Below the pieces are notes generated by a model. It saw only the letters and a program-made list of their open reading frames with translations. It was not told the origin of the DNA and did no database searches. This document shows positions 35,301 through 43,922 of a DNA stretch of 64,000 nt, piece by piece; the stretch's first letter is position 1, and each line of letters begins with the position of its first letter. Position numbers and translations under genes: made by a program. Origin of the DNA: Lagopus muta (Eukaryota > Chordata > Aves > Galliformes > Phasianidae). The stretch spans positions 53,038,871 to 53,102,870 of the forward strand of contig NC_064433.1 of NCBI RefSeq assembly GCF_023343835.1, written 5' to 3'.

Positions 35301-37952
35301 TCTGCAACTAAAAATTTTATTTTCTGTCATGTTAATTTTCTCAAGAGATGAGGTTTTTAAGTTAAAAAGTCATCTGTAATCAAGAACATTTTAATCACCT
35401 ACAATGAGGAAAGTATTTCTCACTTCCTCTAGATCTCCAGATCCTTTTACACCTCCTTCGGTGTAGTATTGGAGACAAATCAATGATGAGCCTTATCTTC
35501 CATATTGTCATGAGACCAAATTGCTACTACAAGCAGCTACACAGAAGCTCACTATTTCACCTTCTCCACAGGACTAAACTACACAGAACAAACCTATACT
35601 TGTTATTTTCATTATGTTAATTCATGTGACATTAGCCTTTTACCTTCCACATGACATATAAGACAGAGCATAAGATGCTCTATTTGTATCAAGCCAGTTG
35701 GATGGCAATACTTGCTCTGAGCAAGACAGCTTTGACAGCGACTCTTGGAGTTGCATTAGAAACATCCATAGCCTTTCAAAACGTAGTGCTGTTTGTTTGC
35801 TTTAATGCTACTTTAATGCTGCCTCTCTTTTTAATCTCCATCTTGCTTTGTGCAAAATCCATGCCCTTACCTGTTCTGTGGGAGGTCTTCGTGTTTTATA
35901 CAGAAATTTGCATTTACAGCAATTTCATGAGCTAATGTCAAGTTGGATAAATTTCTCGCAGCTGCCATCAGTTCATCAAATGTAATCATCTTGGGAGGAC
36001 TTGCTGCTGGATCAAACAAAATCAAGACAAAGCACTATGGTAGGTAAGTGCAATTCAAAGTATTATTAAAAATTAGCAGCCTTGCACACAAGTAACAAGG
36101 CAAGAAATTTTGCTTCTTGCTAATTGGACTCTAGTGCTTTGGAAGAAAAGAAGCTAGGATTACCAGACCTTTATATCTTCTTAAAACACTAACTCAGGAA
36201 ACTCCCAGCTTATCGGGTGTGTGTGTGTGTGTGTGGATGGGTGGGTAACACCACATTTTTTAAAGCAGTTCTATGTTTTTGCATCTTAACGGGGATAGTT
36301 TTCTTTCCTTCAAAATGGAACCTTACAGTCCACAGACTTCCTGCCAGTTGTTCTATAGGATTCACCAGAAGAAAAGCACAGGCAATAACAGATATCAGAC
36401 TTGCACTGTAATCTGGAGCACACGATAATGCTTCTCTTGCCTGCAGAGAAGGTTCTAACGTTACCCATTTAATAACCCCCTACTAAAGAACCATAGCAAA
36501 TGCATCATAAGTTAGTCCCTTTCTTAAACAAATAGGAATTAAGAATGTAAACATGTCTGAAGTTTATTTGAAAGCAGGAGTATTTCTAAGATCCCTGCTT
36601 TTAAATGCTAAGTTCTCCCATTTAATATCTGTGACTATTGTTCTGTCATTATTACTCTTTAGGAGTCTAGAGCTAATTGCCAATTGCTCCACTAATAAGC
36701 CTGTTTTAATGCAAGATTTCACTTATTTGGACACTAACCAGGTATGCATGGTTTGAGAATGCTTACAGACACCAATACTAAGCACATTTAATTAAGGTGT
36801 TATTTATCAGTACTCATTCAGGAAATATCATAGAAAGGTCTGGGTTGAAAAGGACCACAATGATCATTGAGTTTCAACCCCCCTGCTATGTGCAGGGTTG
36901 CCAACCAGCAGACCAGGCTGCCCAGAGCCACATCCAGCCCGGCCTTGAATGCCTCCAGGGATGGGGCATCCACAGCCTCCTTGGGCAACCTGTTCCAGTG
37001 TGTCACCACTTCTGTGTGAAAAACTTCCTCCTAATATCTAACTTAAACCTCCCCTGTCTCAGTTTAAAACCATTCCCCCTTGTCCCATCACTATCTACCC
37101 TTGTAAACAGCCGTTTCCCTTCCTGTTCATACACTCCCTTCAAGTACTAGAAAGCCACAATGAGGTCTCCCTGGAGCCTTCTCTTCTCCAAGCTAAAGAA
37201 GCCCAGTTCCCTCAACCTTTCCTCATAGAAGAGGTGCTCCAGCCCTCTGATCATCTTAGTGGCCCTCCTCTGGACCCACTTCAAGAGCTCTGCATCTTTC
37301 TTGTGCTGGGGGCCCCAGGCCTGGACGCACTACTGAAATATCTTCCTTGTGCAAATGAGTGTTCAATCCTAGTGTTTACCAGATAAATATTAAAATCATA
37401 GATTAAACTCATGCAACTTCAGGTAACACTGAGTTAATTTTATGTTGTAAAAGATTTCATTTCAAACAGTGTGGCCCAAAATCCACCCTTTGCACATAAA
37501 GGGCAAAGTGAGTTTGGTTGAGTGAGAGACTGCTACCAACACCAAGATTAACTCTAGACTAGGATACAGGTAGTGGCACACTTGCCTTGCATTTTCTAAA
37601 GGGAAGAAGCCAACAGAGACACCTCCACAGACACAGCTATCAGTGATACTCCACACAAAAAGAAATGTGCTGCTCCATGGCCATGACAATATCACACATT
37701 ACATTTAATACCCTTAAACACAAATTCAGACTCCCAGGCTTTGACCACTACATGAAAGAGACAGAGGATAGGCTATCCTTAAGTGTCAAGCACAGGTAAG
37801 GTTGAAATAGGCTTACAAGCTGGGGAACTGGGTTTGCTTGAAGAATCGCTGTTAAAGCTCTGTCTTGAATATTCAGAGTCACTAGAAGAAGCTGTACTTT
37901 CAGAAAGGCGAGAAGAATCTGAATCACTGTTCTGGTCATCGTTGAGAGGCAT
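29059..37952 (-). CDS. TCP11L2: TCP11L2, T-complex protein 11-like 2 (complete coding sequence, 9 coding exons)
   Basis: Nine coding exons join to 1539 nt, 512 codons plus TGA, close to the roughly 519 residues of human TCP11L2. The N-terminus is a low-complexity acidic, serine-rich region (residues 1-55: [20 protein letters not shown]...). The TCP11 domain follows, with recognisable segments [102 protein letters not shown] and [18 protein letters not shown]. The family is eukaryotic and its biochemical role is poorly defined: TCP11 is linked to sperm function and TCP11L2 has been linked to cell migration and differentiation (recalled). All splice phases agree and no lesion was found. The gene lies tail-to-head upstream of POLR3B and is divergent from CKAP4. 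Confidence 0.95.
29860..30032 (-). CDS. TCP11L2: TCP11L2 coding exon 8 (residues 374-432)
   Basis: It encodes [40 protein letters not shown] and [17 protein letters not shown] plus one base of Asp. The acceptor is ATCTTTCAG and the donor ATTG|GTTAGT. Confidence 0.95.
30756..30937 (-). CDS. TCP11L2: TCP11L2 coding exon 7 (residues 314-374)
   Basis: It encodes [40 protein letters not shown] and [20 protein letters not shown] plus AA of a split lysine. The acceptor is TTTCTAG and the donor AGAA|GTAAGG. Confidence 0.94.
32013..32032. repeat. (TC)n microsatellite
   Basis: About nine TC units lie in a TCP11L2 intron. Confidence 0.85.
32350..32537 (-). CDS. TCP11L2: TCP11L2 coding exon 6 (residues 251-313)
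   Basis: It encodes [40 protein letters not shown], then [20 protein letters not shown] and PE. The acceptor is GCTTAG|GT and the donor GAG|GTCAGT. The serine-rich middle is less conserved than its flanks. Confidence 0.95.
33480..33616 (-). CDS. TCP11L2: TCP11L2 coding exon 5 (residues 205-251)
   Basis: It encodes [40 protein letters not shown] and LEETP. The acceptor is TCTTTCAG|G and the donor CCAA|GTAGGT. The overlapping minus-strand 65-codon frame is a wrong-frame shadow. Confidence 0.95.
34176..34396 (-). CDS. TCP11L2: TCP11L2 coding exon 4 (residues 132-205)
   Basis: It encodes [60 protein letters not shown] and [13 protein letters not shown] plus AG of a split arginine. This is the best conserved part of the TCP11 domain. 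The donor GAG|GTTGGT lacks the usual purine at +3 and may be weak. Confidence 0.96.
34816..34936 (-). CDS. TCP11L2: TCP11L2 coding exon 3 (residues 91-131)
   Basis: It encodes [20 protein letters not shown] then [20 protein letters not shown] after one base completing a serine codon. The acceptor is TCCACAG and the donor GAG|GTAACT. Confidence 0.95.
35871..36006 (-). CDS. TCP11L2: TCP11L2 coding exon 2 (residues 46-91)
   Basis: It starts within a split serine (T|CA) and encodes [20 protein letters not shown] then [20 protein letters not shown] and LPQN. The acceptor GATCCAG| was preferred over a CAG 3 nt downstream because it keeps the frame and the human-like SSPAS-SPP reading. The donor is ACAG|GTAAGG. 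Confidence 0.94.
36218..36233. repeat. (GT)n microsatellite
   Basis: About eight GT units lie in a TCP11L2 intron. Confidence 0.85.
36828..37335 (-). mobile_element. CR1 LINE fragment (0.5 kb)
   Basis: This is a reverse-strand CR1 3' region with GTTGAAAAGGACCACAATGA, AGACCAGGCTGCCCAGAGCC, GCCTCCAGGGATGGGGCATC and TGGAGCCTTCTCTTCTCCAA. It is well preserved, 5'-truncated, and lies in the TCP11L2 intron. It belongs to the same subfamily as the inner element at 48111. Confidence 0.9.
37817..37952 (-). CDS. TCP11L2: TCP11L2 first coding exon (residues 1-45)
   Basis: It reads [40 protein letters not shown] and PSSPA, close to human MPFNGEKQ...SDSDSSRFSES. The donor is GCTT|GTAAGC, leaving one base of a split serine codon. 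A plausible acceptor, TTCACCAG, ends at 37968, giving a 15-nt 5'UTR piece (37953-37967) in this exon. Confidence 0.94.
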
Positions 37953-39412
37953 TGTGCTTCCCTTTAGCTGGTGAATTAAACAAGATCTGGAAAGACAAAC
38001 ACACTTCCTATGTTTTTTGGTTTTGAAAGTTGAGTACAGATTACGGTGTACAAGGAACAAGTCGTTGTCTTCCTTATAAAAAGTGCTACAAAAGCGACCT
38101 GTCTCGACATATGCAGCATCATGCAGTTATTAATAAATTGTATCTGTCCTGTACAAAATTTATATACTTTTGCCATTCCATATTTTACCATCTCTAACAT
38201 AATCGATCTTTAAATGGATTAAATTGAAAACAAAAAACTCAACTACTGATAGCAACTCCCCTGATTGCTCACTGTCAGAATTTGGAAGCTCTCAATCTCA
38301 AAATATAAAGACATTTATCAGGGTGTTACCATCCCCCAGCTGACTTCACCATCAAGTGATGTTTAGCAATTAGCTTCCTGCCACAGACTGACACTGAGAG
38401 CAACAACTGAAGCAAGCAGAGATGTTGCTGGGGAAGAATGGGCAAGTAGTTCAGAGTGCCAAATTTCTGACATGATGCCTCCAGAAGCCCAGCCTGATGC
38501 TTTAAGGCGAGACCTTGCTCAAAATCAGACTGAAAATGGCAGAGACCCCAGAAATACTGCTCTAGGGGTGAGAAGGCAGGTAGGTCTTTATGCTTTAATT
38601 TAAACAGTAACACTAAGTCTCTAGCACTACCTTCAGTGTACGTGACAAATAACATCCTATGAAGCTTCATGCTTCATTGTGCTGTCTTCATAAGGCAACT
38701 GCCTCCCAGGCAGATAATCTGCAACTACACAGAACTTGGACAGTTGCACTGTTCAATGAAGATGATTAATAGTTCTAAGTCAGGAAGTAAAAATATGTTA
38801 ATCATCGCATTAAAATGTGAAATTGGAAGACAGTCATAACTACTCCCAGAGGAATTTGGCCCAGATACCAAAAGGAGCGGACCATCATTGACGAAGTACC
38901 CTGTAGTACCCTGTAGTAGACTTTATGAAAAGACACAGCCAGCAAGTAACATGACTTCACTTACAATTAAACAGCATCAGCATAAGCAGGCAAAGGATAC
39001 TGCACTTTGCAACTCCACTAAACCTGGAAAAAGCCACTTATGGCAGCAAAAGGATGATCATTGCATGTAGTTATACGAATCAATTATTGTGGGGTTGTGA
39101 GGTAGACAAAAGAGGACGAGGATTATGATCTCTTCTGTTAGCTCTTAATTACAGCTTAGAGTGATTTCTTGGGCACCAGCTCATGCTGAAGAGACCTTTA
39201 CAACTTGAGTTATTCCACTGATGAATACTCCCATGTTAATTGTGTTGATTAATAGTTGTTTGGTGTTTCTTTCCTCCTCCGCCCCCAAGAGGAAAGATGA
39301 TGCATTTGAGTGCCTTTCTGCTCTGTTTTTCAAGGGGATCACATCAACAAGGACAGCTTTACATCAGTGTATAGAAGGTCATAGGTTCAAGGCTTTCAGC
39401 TCTAGTTCATAC

Positions 39413-39755
39413 AACCATAGAATCCTTACAATTGGAAGGGACTTCTGAAGGCCACCTAGTTCAACTCCCTGAACAGGGACACCACAGATAGATCAGGTGC
39501 CCAGGGACTGATCCAGCCTTGCCTTGGAAGTTTCCAGGGACAGGGCATTCACCACAACTCTGCTGCAGAGCCTCACCACCCTCACTGTAAAAGATTTTTT
39601 CCTTATATGTAACCTGAATCTCCCCACTTTAAGCTTGAGGCCATTTCTCTTTGTTCTATCACCACAGACCCCATTGAAGAGTCTGTACCCTTCTTTCCTG
39701 CAGCTCCCCTTTACATACTCATAGATCAATATCAGGTCACTTCAAAGCCTCTAGC
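39413..39755 (-). mobile_element. CR1 LINE fragment
   Basis: This is a reverse-strand CR1 tail beginning ACCATAGAATCCTTACAATT, with GGAAGGGACTTCTGAAGGCC and CCAGGGACAGGGCATTCACC. Its right end is degraded. It lies in the probable TCP11L2 5'UTR intron. Confidence 0.85.
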
Positions 39756-41220
39756 TGTGGTACATAATATTAGAAGTCTTTTATTAAAACAGTGATTTTA
39801 TCATACTTAAACTGAAATATATATTTCTAGTACTGTTTAGGCAAAATAAAGAGTTGCGAGGAAACTTGGCAAGCCAAAAGCCTCAGAAATATTTTCAGTG
39901 GAAATGGCACTCATTTAAGTTACAATTAGAAATGAGTCACTCGTTTGCGTCATGCAGAAGTAGAACCCCTCTACTGTACTTGTGTTACACATCTCAAAGC
40001 TAAACCTGATTAGAAACCAGCTGTGACAAGTAACCTCACTGTAGACATACACAGCAGGTTCCTGATGTGGAACCGCTTGCTTACAGTAACTTCTGAGCTT
40101 GCAAAGCATGTGTTACTCACCCATCTATTGCTTCTGCATCAACACAGAACTGAAATTCCTAGCTAGAATCATGCCTAAACCCTCTTTATTCATATTCAAA
40201 TAACTAACCTCCAGAAGGTCAATGTTGCATGTGGTCCATGGAAAAAACTGCTGTGTGTTGTTAGATGTGTACTGGCCCAAGAGGTCTTGTAAATCCCTTG
40301 CCTTCACAGTGTGCCTACTGTTTCAGTCTAGATATTAAAAGAACAGGAAAGAGATCAAATAGATATTAAAAAGGAAAGAAATTAAATATCACAGCATTTA
40401 TACATCAGGAACTTCCCCTTAGCCATATGATAGTTTTAATAACATATTCAAATAATCAAATATTCAGACTTGCAAAGCATTTCTAACAGTACGCAGTACC
40501 AAACCATCCACAGAACCAAGACAGCATTTTCTATCACAATCTTATGCTCAAAATAATTCAAATAGTTAAGGCAAAAATTAGATTTCTATAAATGTTAAGT
40601 ACTTACACAGTACTCCAAAGCAAAGGATCTTACAGCAACAAATAGTTGCATCTGAAAGACAGCCATGACTTATTTTGATGCACTGAGAATGTACCTGCTC
40701 CTACAATTCATGCTTACAAACACACACACAGCAGAGAAGCTGTTAAGAGTGTTTTAGGAGACTTAAGTCCCAACAAACACAAGATGGCACATTAAAAAAA
40801 GCACTGCAATTTTTGCTGTAATAAATATATTTCCTAGTATAATGCCTCAAGTGGTGAGGAAGAAAATGGGTGTACTCTGCATTCAGAACATTACTGCTAA
40901 ACTTGAAGTTTATAAGATAGAGAAGGCAGCAGCACATCAAAGAAAACAAATGAATATGCAAGCAGGATCCAGAAATGCCATCTAGGTTTTAATGTTACCC
41001 AACAGCTAAAGATAAAGGAAAGAACACTCATTGAGAACATCAAAATACAAACCAAAATGGGCTTTTTTAATTAGTCACAATAAAGGATCAAGCTACCTAG
41101 TCCATTCTTCATAACGTACACTGCAAGAGCTTCTTGTCCTAATGCTTCTCAGAAGTTACTAAGGGCTAAGTTCACAAGTAATTTTAAGTGACTATTAATG
41201 CAGTTTCCAAGTAAGAAATA

Positions 41221-41714
41221 CAATGGCTGCTCTGAAAGAAATGCCTCCCGTTTTACGTTGGCTCACAACACCAGAGGTGGCTGTTGGTGGTATGGCACAA
41301 GAGGTCAAACCTTCCCACTAATATACCATTACATATTGTTGCCATGTGACAGATGGCAGCAGAGGGGCAGTCTGACAGAACAGCACCTGACACAGAAGTA
41401 TGCGTGAAGCAAAGGTGTGTCAGTGAATTCCTCCATGCACAGAAATGGCACTTGTTGACATTCATCAACGTGGATGCAAGCACAATAAGGTGGTGGATGG
41501 TAAAATACCGTGCATCGTCTACAGAGGACAGAATATTACAAAGGCAGCACGCTTTTTATTGCTGATGGAGATACAGTTAATGACAGCAAACACTCTCAGA
41601 AATAGTGTTTTGTTATTGAGAATGCACTCTGTTCACTGATTTTATTGTGCTCTTCGTAGCTGTTGTAGTTTCCTTAGAAATAAACAGGAGGCATTGCTTT
41701 CAGAGTGACCTACA
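41221..41714 (+). mobile_element. Mariner-type DNA transposon, internally deleted copy (494 bp)
   Basis: Inverted termini are visible: CTCTGAAAGAAATGCCTCCC near the left end and the reverse complement of GGAGGCATTGCTTTCAGAG near the right, with TA dinucleotides on both outer sides (41219-41220 and 41715-41716). Inside, the forward strand encodes a broken relative of a mariner transposase N-terminus (VKQRCVSEFLHAQKWHLL, then DIHQRGCKHN in another frame). The DD(E/D) catalytic part is missing, so it is non-autonomous. It resembles the mariner family described in chicken. Confidence 0.85.
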
Positions 41715-42027
41715 TATATATATAAAAAAAAAAAAACCTTTAGCCTTCCAGGAGCTTTTTAACTCTCTATCCTGAATAAACAACACCCTCTTCTAATTTT
41801 TAATACGTTCATTAAGCTTTATATATTAGGGTCTTGTTTTAACACACAGCCTTTCTATCAAAGGCTCTGTCTGTGCTTACAACTTGCTCTGCTCCTCCTG
41901 CTTTAAAAAACAATGCATTTACTTTAGGTATGATATGTTTGGCAGTGGATTTTATTATAGAGTGCTTTCTTTTGATCAGTCCCATTTTGTTTGTTGCTTT
42001 TATTTACCCCTCCCCACACAATCTGAG

Positions 42028-42094
42028 GGGCTGGAAAGGAACTCTGCAGATCACCTGCCCAACCCACTGCTAAAACATGTTCCCTACAGTAGGG
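42028..42094 (-). mobile_element. CR1 LINE fragment (old)
   Basis: CTGGAAAGGAACTCTGCAGA then CTGCTAAAACATGTTCCCTA resembles the reverse complement of another CR1 subfamily's tail. It is short and diverged, so the family call is tentative. Confidence 0.55.
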
Positions 42095-42200
42095 GAATCT
42101 ATTGTAGCCTAAATGTGATGTCAAGTTAAAAATACCTTCTACACATATAAAGCTTTAGTCGATTTTTCTACCTGCAAGTTTCCAGCTAATGTAACAAGGA

Positions 42201-42262
42201 ACCATAGAATCACAAGGTTGGAAACGACATACAGCATCATCTAGTCCAACCGTCCCTTGCAC
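42201..42262 (-). mobile_element. CR1 LINE 3'-tail fragment
   Basis: ACCATAGAATCACAAGGTTG through ATCATCTAGTCCAACCGTCC is a reverse-strand CR1 tail of about 60 bp, at the edge of the CpG island. Confidence 0.8.
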
Positions 42263-43246
42263 AGATGGCCGTGCTGTTGAGGCAGCTCTGGATCACTCCA
42301 TATAGGAAAGAAGTGCACTGTACAGAGGTATTGTATAGCTGTGCTCTTGCAGTTACCCTTCACCCCACCTGACCGCTGTGGAGGTGCCCAAGATCACAAG
42401 GTGTGATTAGTTCTCAAGAACACACTTTTTATTCCCGAGGGCTTCCTTTAGCCGTTATCTTAGGAGGCACCTGGGGAAAAAAGTTCAGAAAGCTTTTTTT
42501 CCTTCAGATAACAGCTTCACAGACCACCTTTCCACAGTGCAGCTTTGTTCAACAGAGCCCTTCATCCATACGCACTTCCCTCTCAGTGCTCTGTCCAGCT
42601 GGACCGCTGCACGGGATTTTATCTCACTCATTCCGCCAGACTGATGCTCTATCAGCGAGGCAGCATCGGCTCGGGTTTCCCTTCTCGCTGCCTGTCAGCT
42701 CTCGGCCGCAGGGCACAGGAGCAGAAAAGCGCCTTTGTTGAGCGTTACTCCGGACAGCTTCGACTCTCCGCACGCGGAGCTCTCCCTTCATCCCGAGGGC
42801 TGCACGCAGGACGGATCAGAGCCCTCCGCCCCGCACAGCCGAGGGGCCTCAGACAGCGGCTCTGCTCCCGCCACCGGCTCCTCCTCTTCCTCCCTGGCCT
42901 GTCTCCTCCCCCGGCCCCATGTTTTTAACAGTTTGGCACTGCTCGACCAAAACAAACAGCGTTACCAAGGACGGGCCCGGGGGGGGAAGGAGGAAAGACG
43001 GGGAAGGGCGAGCCGCTCCGCCAGCCCGGCTGTCCTGACCTCAGCGTCCGCCCCGGGGTGCCCTCGTTGCTCGCTGCCCACGGAACTCCGCGGCTGTGCC
43101 CGTGAGAGGGGATACCCCCGACGGACAGCGGGACAGCCGCCCCCCGCACCACACCGGAGGGCAGCGACCCTCGGAGCAGGACTCGCCCCGTAGCACCCCG
43201 TCCCAGAGCCACCACACGGCACAGCTGCCCGTTCCTGCTCACTTAC

Positions 43247-43350
43247 CGCAGCACCAGCAGCCCAGCTCCCCGTGCGACGCTCGCCGGGGTTTTAAACACC
43301 CCCTCGGGTTTATGTAGCAGCCCGGACTATGAGTGCCTTCCTCGGGCGCG
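43247..43350 (-). other. TCP11L2: Probable non-coding first exon of TCP11L2 (3' end defined, 5' end open)
   Basis: On the minus strand, CTGCG|GTAAGTGAG at 43241-43247 is a near-perfect 5' splice site inside a CpG island, about 5.3 kb upstream of the first TCP11L2 coding exon, and there is no other gene for it to serve. The exon's 5' end is unknown; it could start near the YY1 motifs at 43.9 kb. The right coordinate given is nominal. Confidence 0.5.
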
Positions 43351-43533
43351 CCCATCTCTGACGGGAACGGGGAAAGGAGTGTGGGGGGGAAGTAACTCCT
43401 GCCCGTCAGCTGTCGGCTATCCTGAGAGATTCAGGTCATCTCCTCCTCATCCCCACAGAAACAATGTGTGTCCCCCAGAGCCGAGCACTAAGCGAGGAGC
43501 AAGAGGAGGTGACGGAGGAAAAACTCCGTCGCG

Positions 43534-43558
43534 CCCCCCCCCCCCCCCCCCCCCCCCC
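43534..43558. repeat. 25-nt homopolymer C run
   Basis: An uninterrupted run of 25 C lies within the TCP11L2 CpG island. A second run of 13 C at about 43640-43652 and a run of 9 G near 43733 are close by. Such runs form G-quadruplexes or i-motifs and are prone to length error in assembly. Confidence 0.95.
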
Positions 43559-43880
43559 GTGCGGAATGGGCTCGACCGGGGGAAGGCCGGCCAGAGGGCT
43601 GGGTGGTGTTTACGGAAGAGCGGCGTCGAGCCGGGCTGACCCCCCCCCCCCCATCCACGGAGATGGGCGCGGCCTCCTCACAAAGCCCTGCCCCCGAGCC
43701 GCCCTAAGGCTGGGCGGTGTGTGGGCTTCCGCGGGGGGGGGCGTTGGATGGGGGCGAGTGAGGTGGGTAAAGGCAGCATATCACGGCGGGCCCGTCTTTT
43801 GTTCGTTCTGCTGCTGAGGAAGCTTTAAATTTGCTCCTAGCCCCGGTACCCTGCTCAGTGACAGGGGTCAGACTCCCCCC

Positions 43881-43922
43881 GCCGCCATCTTGCCTCCCCC
43901 ACTGCCCCCCGCCGCCATCTTG
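43881..43922 (-). promoter_or_regulatory. Two phased YY1-type sites (CAAGATGGCGGC)
   Basis: GCCGCCATCTTG occurs at 43881-43892 and again at 43911-43922, exactly 30 bp apart, each preceded by CCCCCC. Read on the minus strand both are CAAGATGGCGGC, the classical YY1 motif, which in vertebrate promoters often lies just downstream of the start in the sense direction. That orientation fits TCP11L2. Confidence 0.6.

Larger units (their letters stand above)
29304..35870 (-). other. TCP11L2 introns between coding exons 2 and 9
   Basis: The seven introns here are 419 to 1412 nt long and carry no recognised gene. Simple repeats occur at 32013-32032 (TC)n and 33425-33441 (TA-rich). Confidence 0.7.
36007..37816 (-). 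other. TCP11L2 intron between coding exons 1 and 2
   Basis: This 1.8 kb intron has a GT dinucleotide run at about 36218-36233 and a 0.5 kb CR1 fragment at 36828-37335. No further exon was found. Confidence 0.75.
37968..43246 (-). other. Probable TCP11L2 5'UTR intron
   Basis: The span runs from the acceptor beside the first coding exon to a strong minus-strand donor at 43246 in the CpG island. It contains CR1 fragments near 39413-39755, 42028-42094 and 42201-42262, and a mariner deletion derivative at 41221-41714. No coding exon was recognised; a 114-codon minus-strand frame at 38326-38670 has no family resemblance. Confidence 0.55.

Noticed and set aside
38326-38670. 114-codon minus-strand frame upstream of the first TCP11L2 coding exon
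   Set aside because: It lies in the probable 5'UTR intron, without matching splice sites or homology to the TCP11L2 N-terminus.
42545-43817. Several open frames of 70-152 codons on both strands in the TCP11L2 CpG island
   Set aside because: They overlap each other in different frames, are Arg/Pro/Ser/Gly-rich and lack family resemblance. They are artefacts of GC composition.
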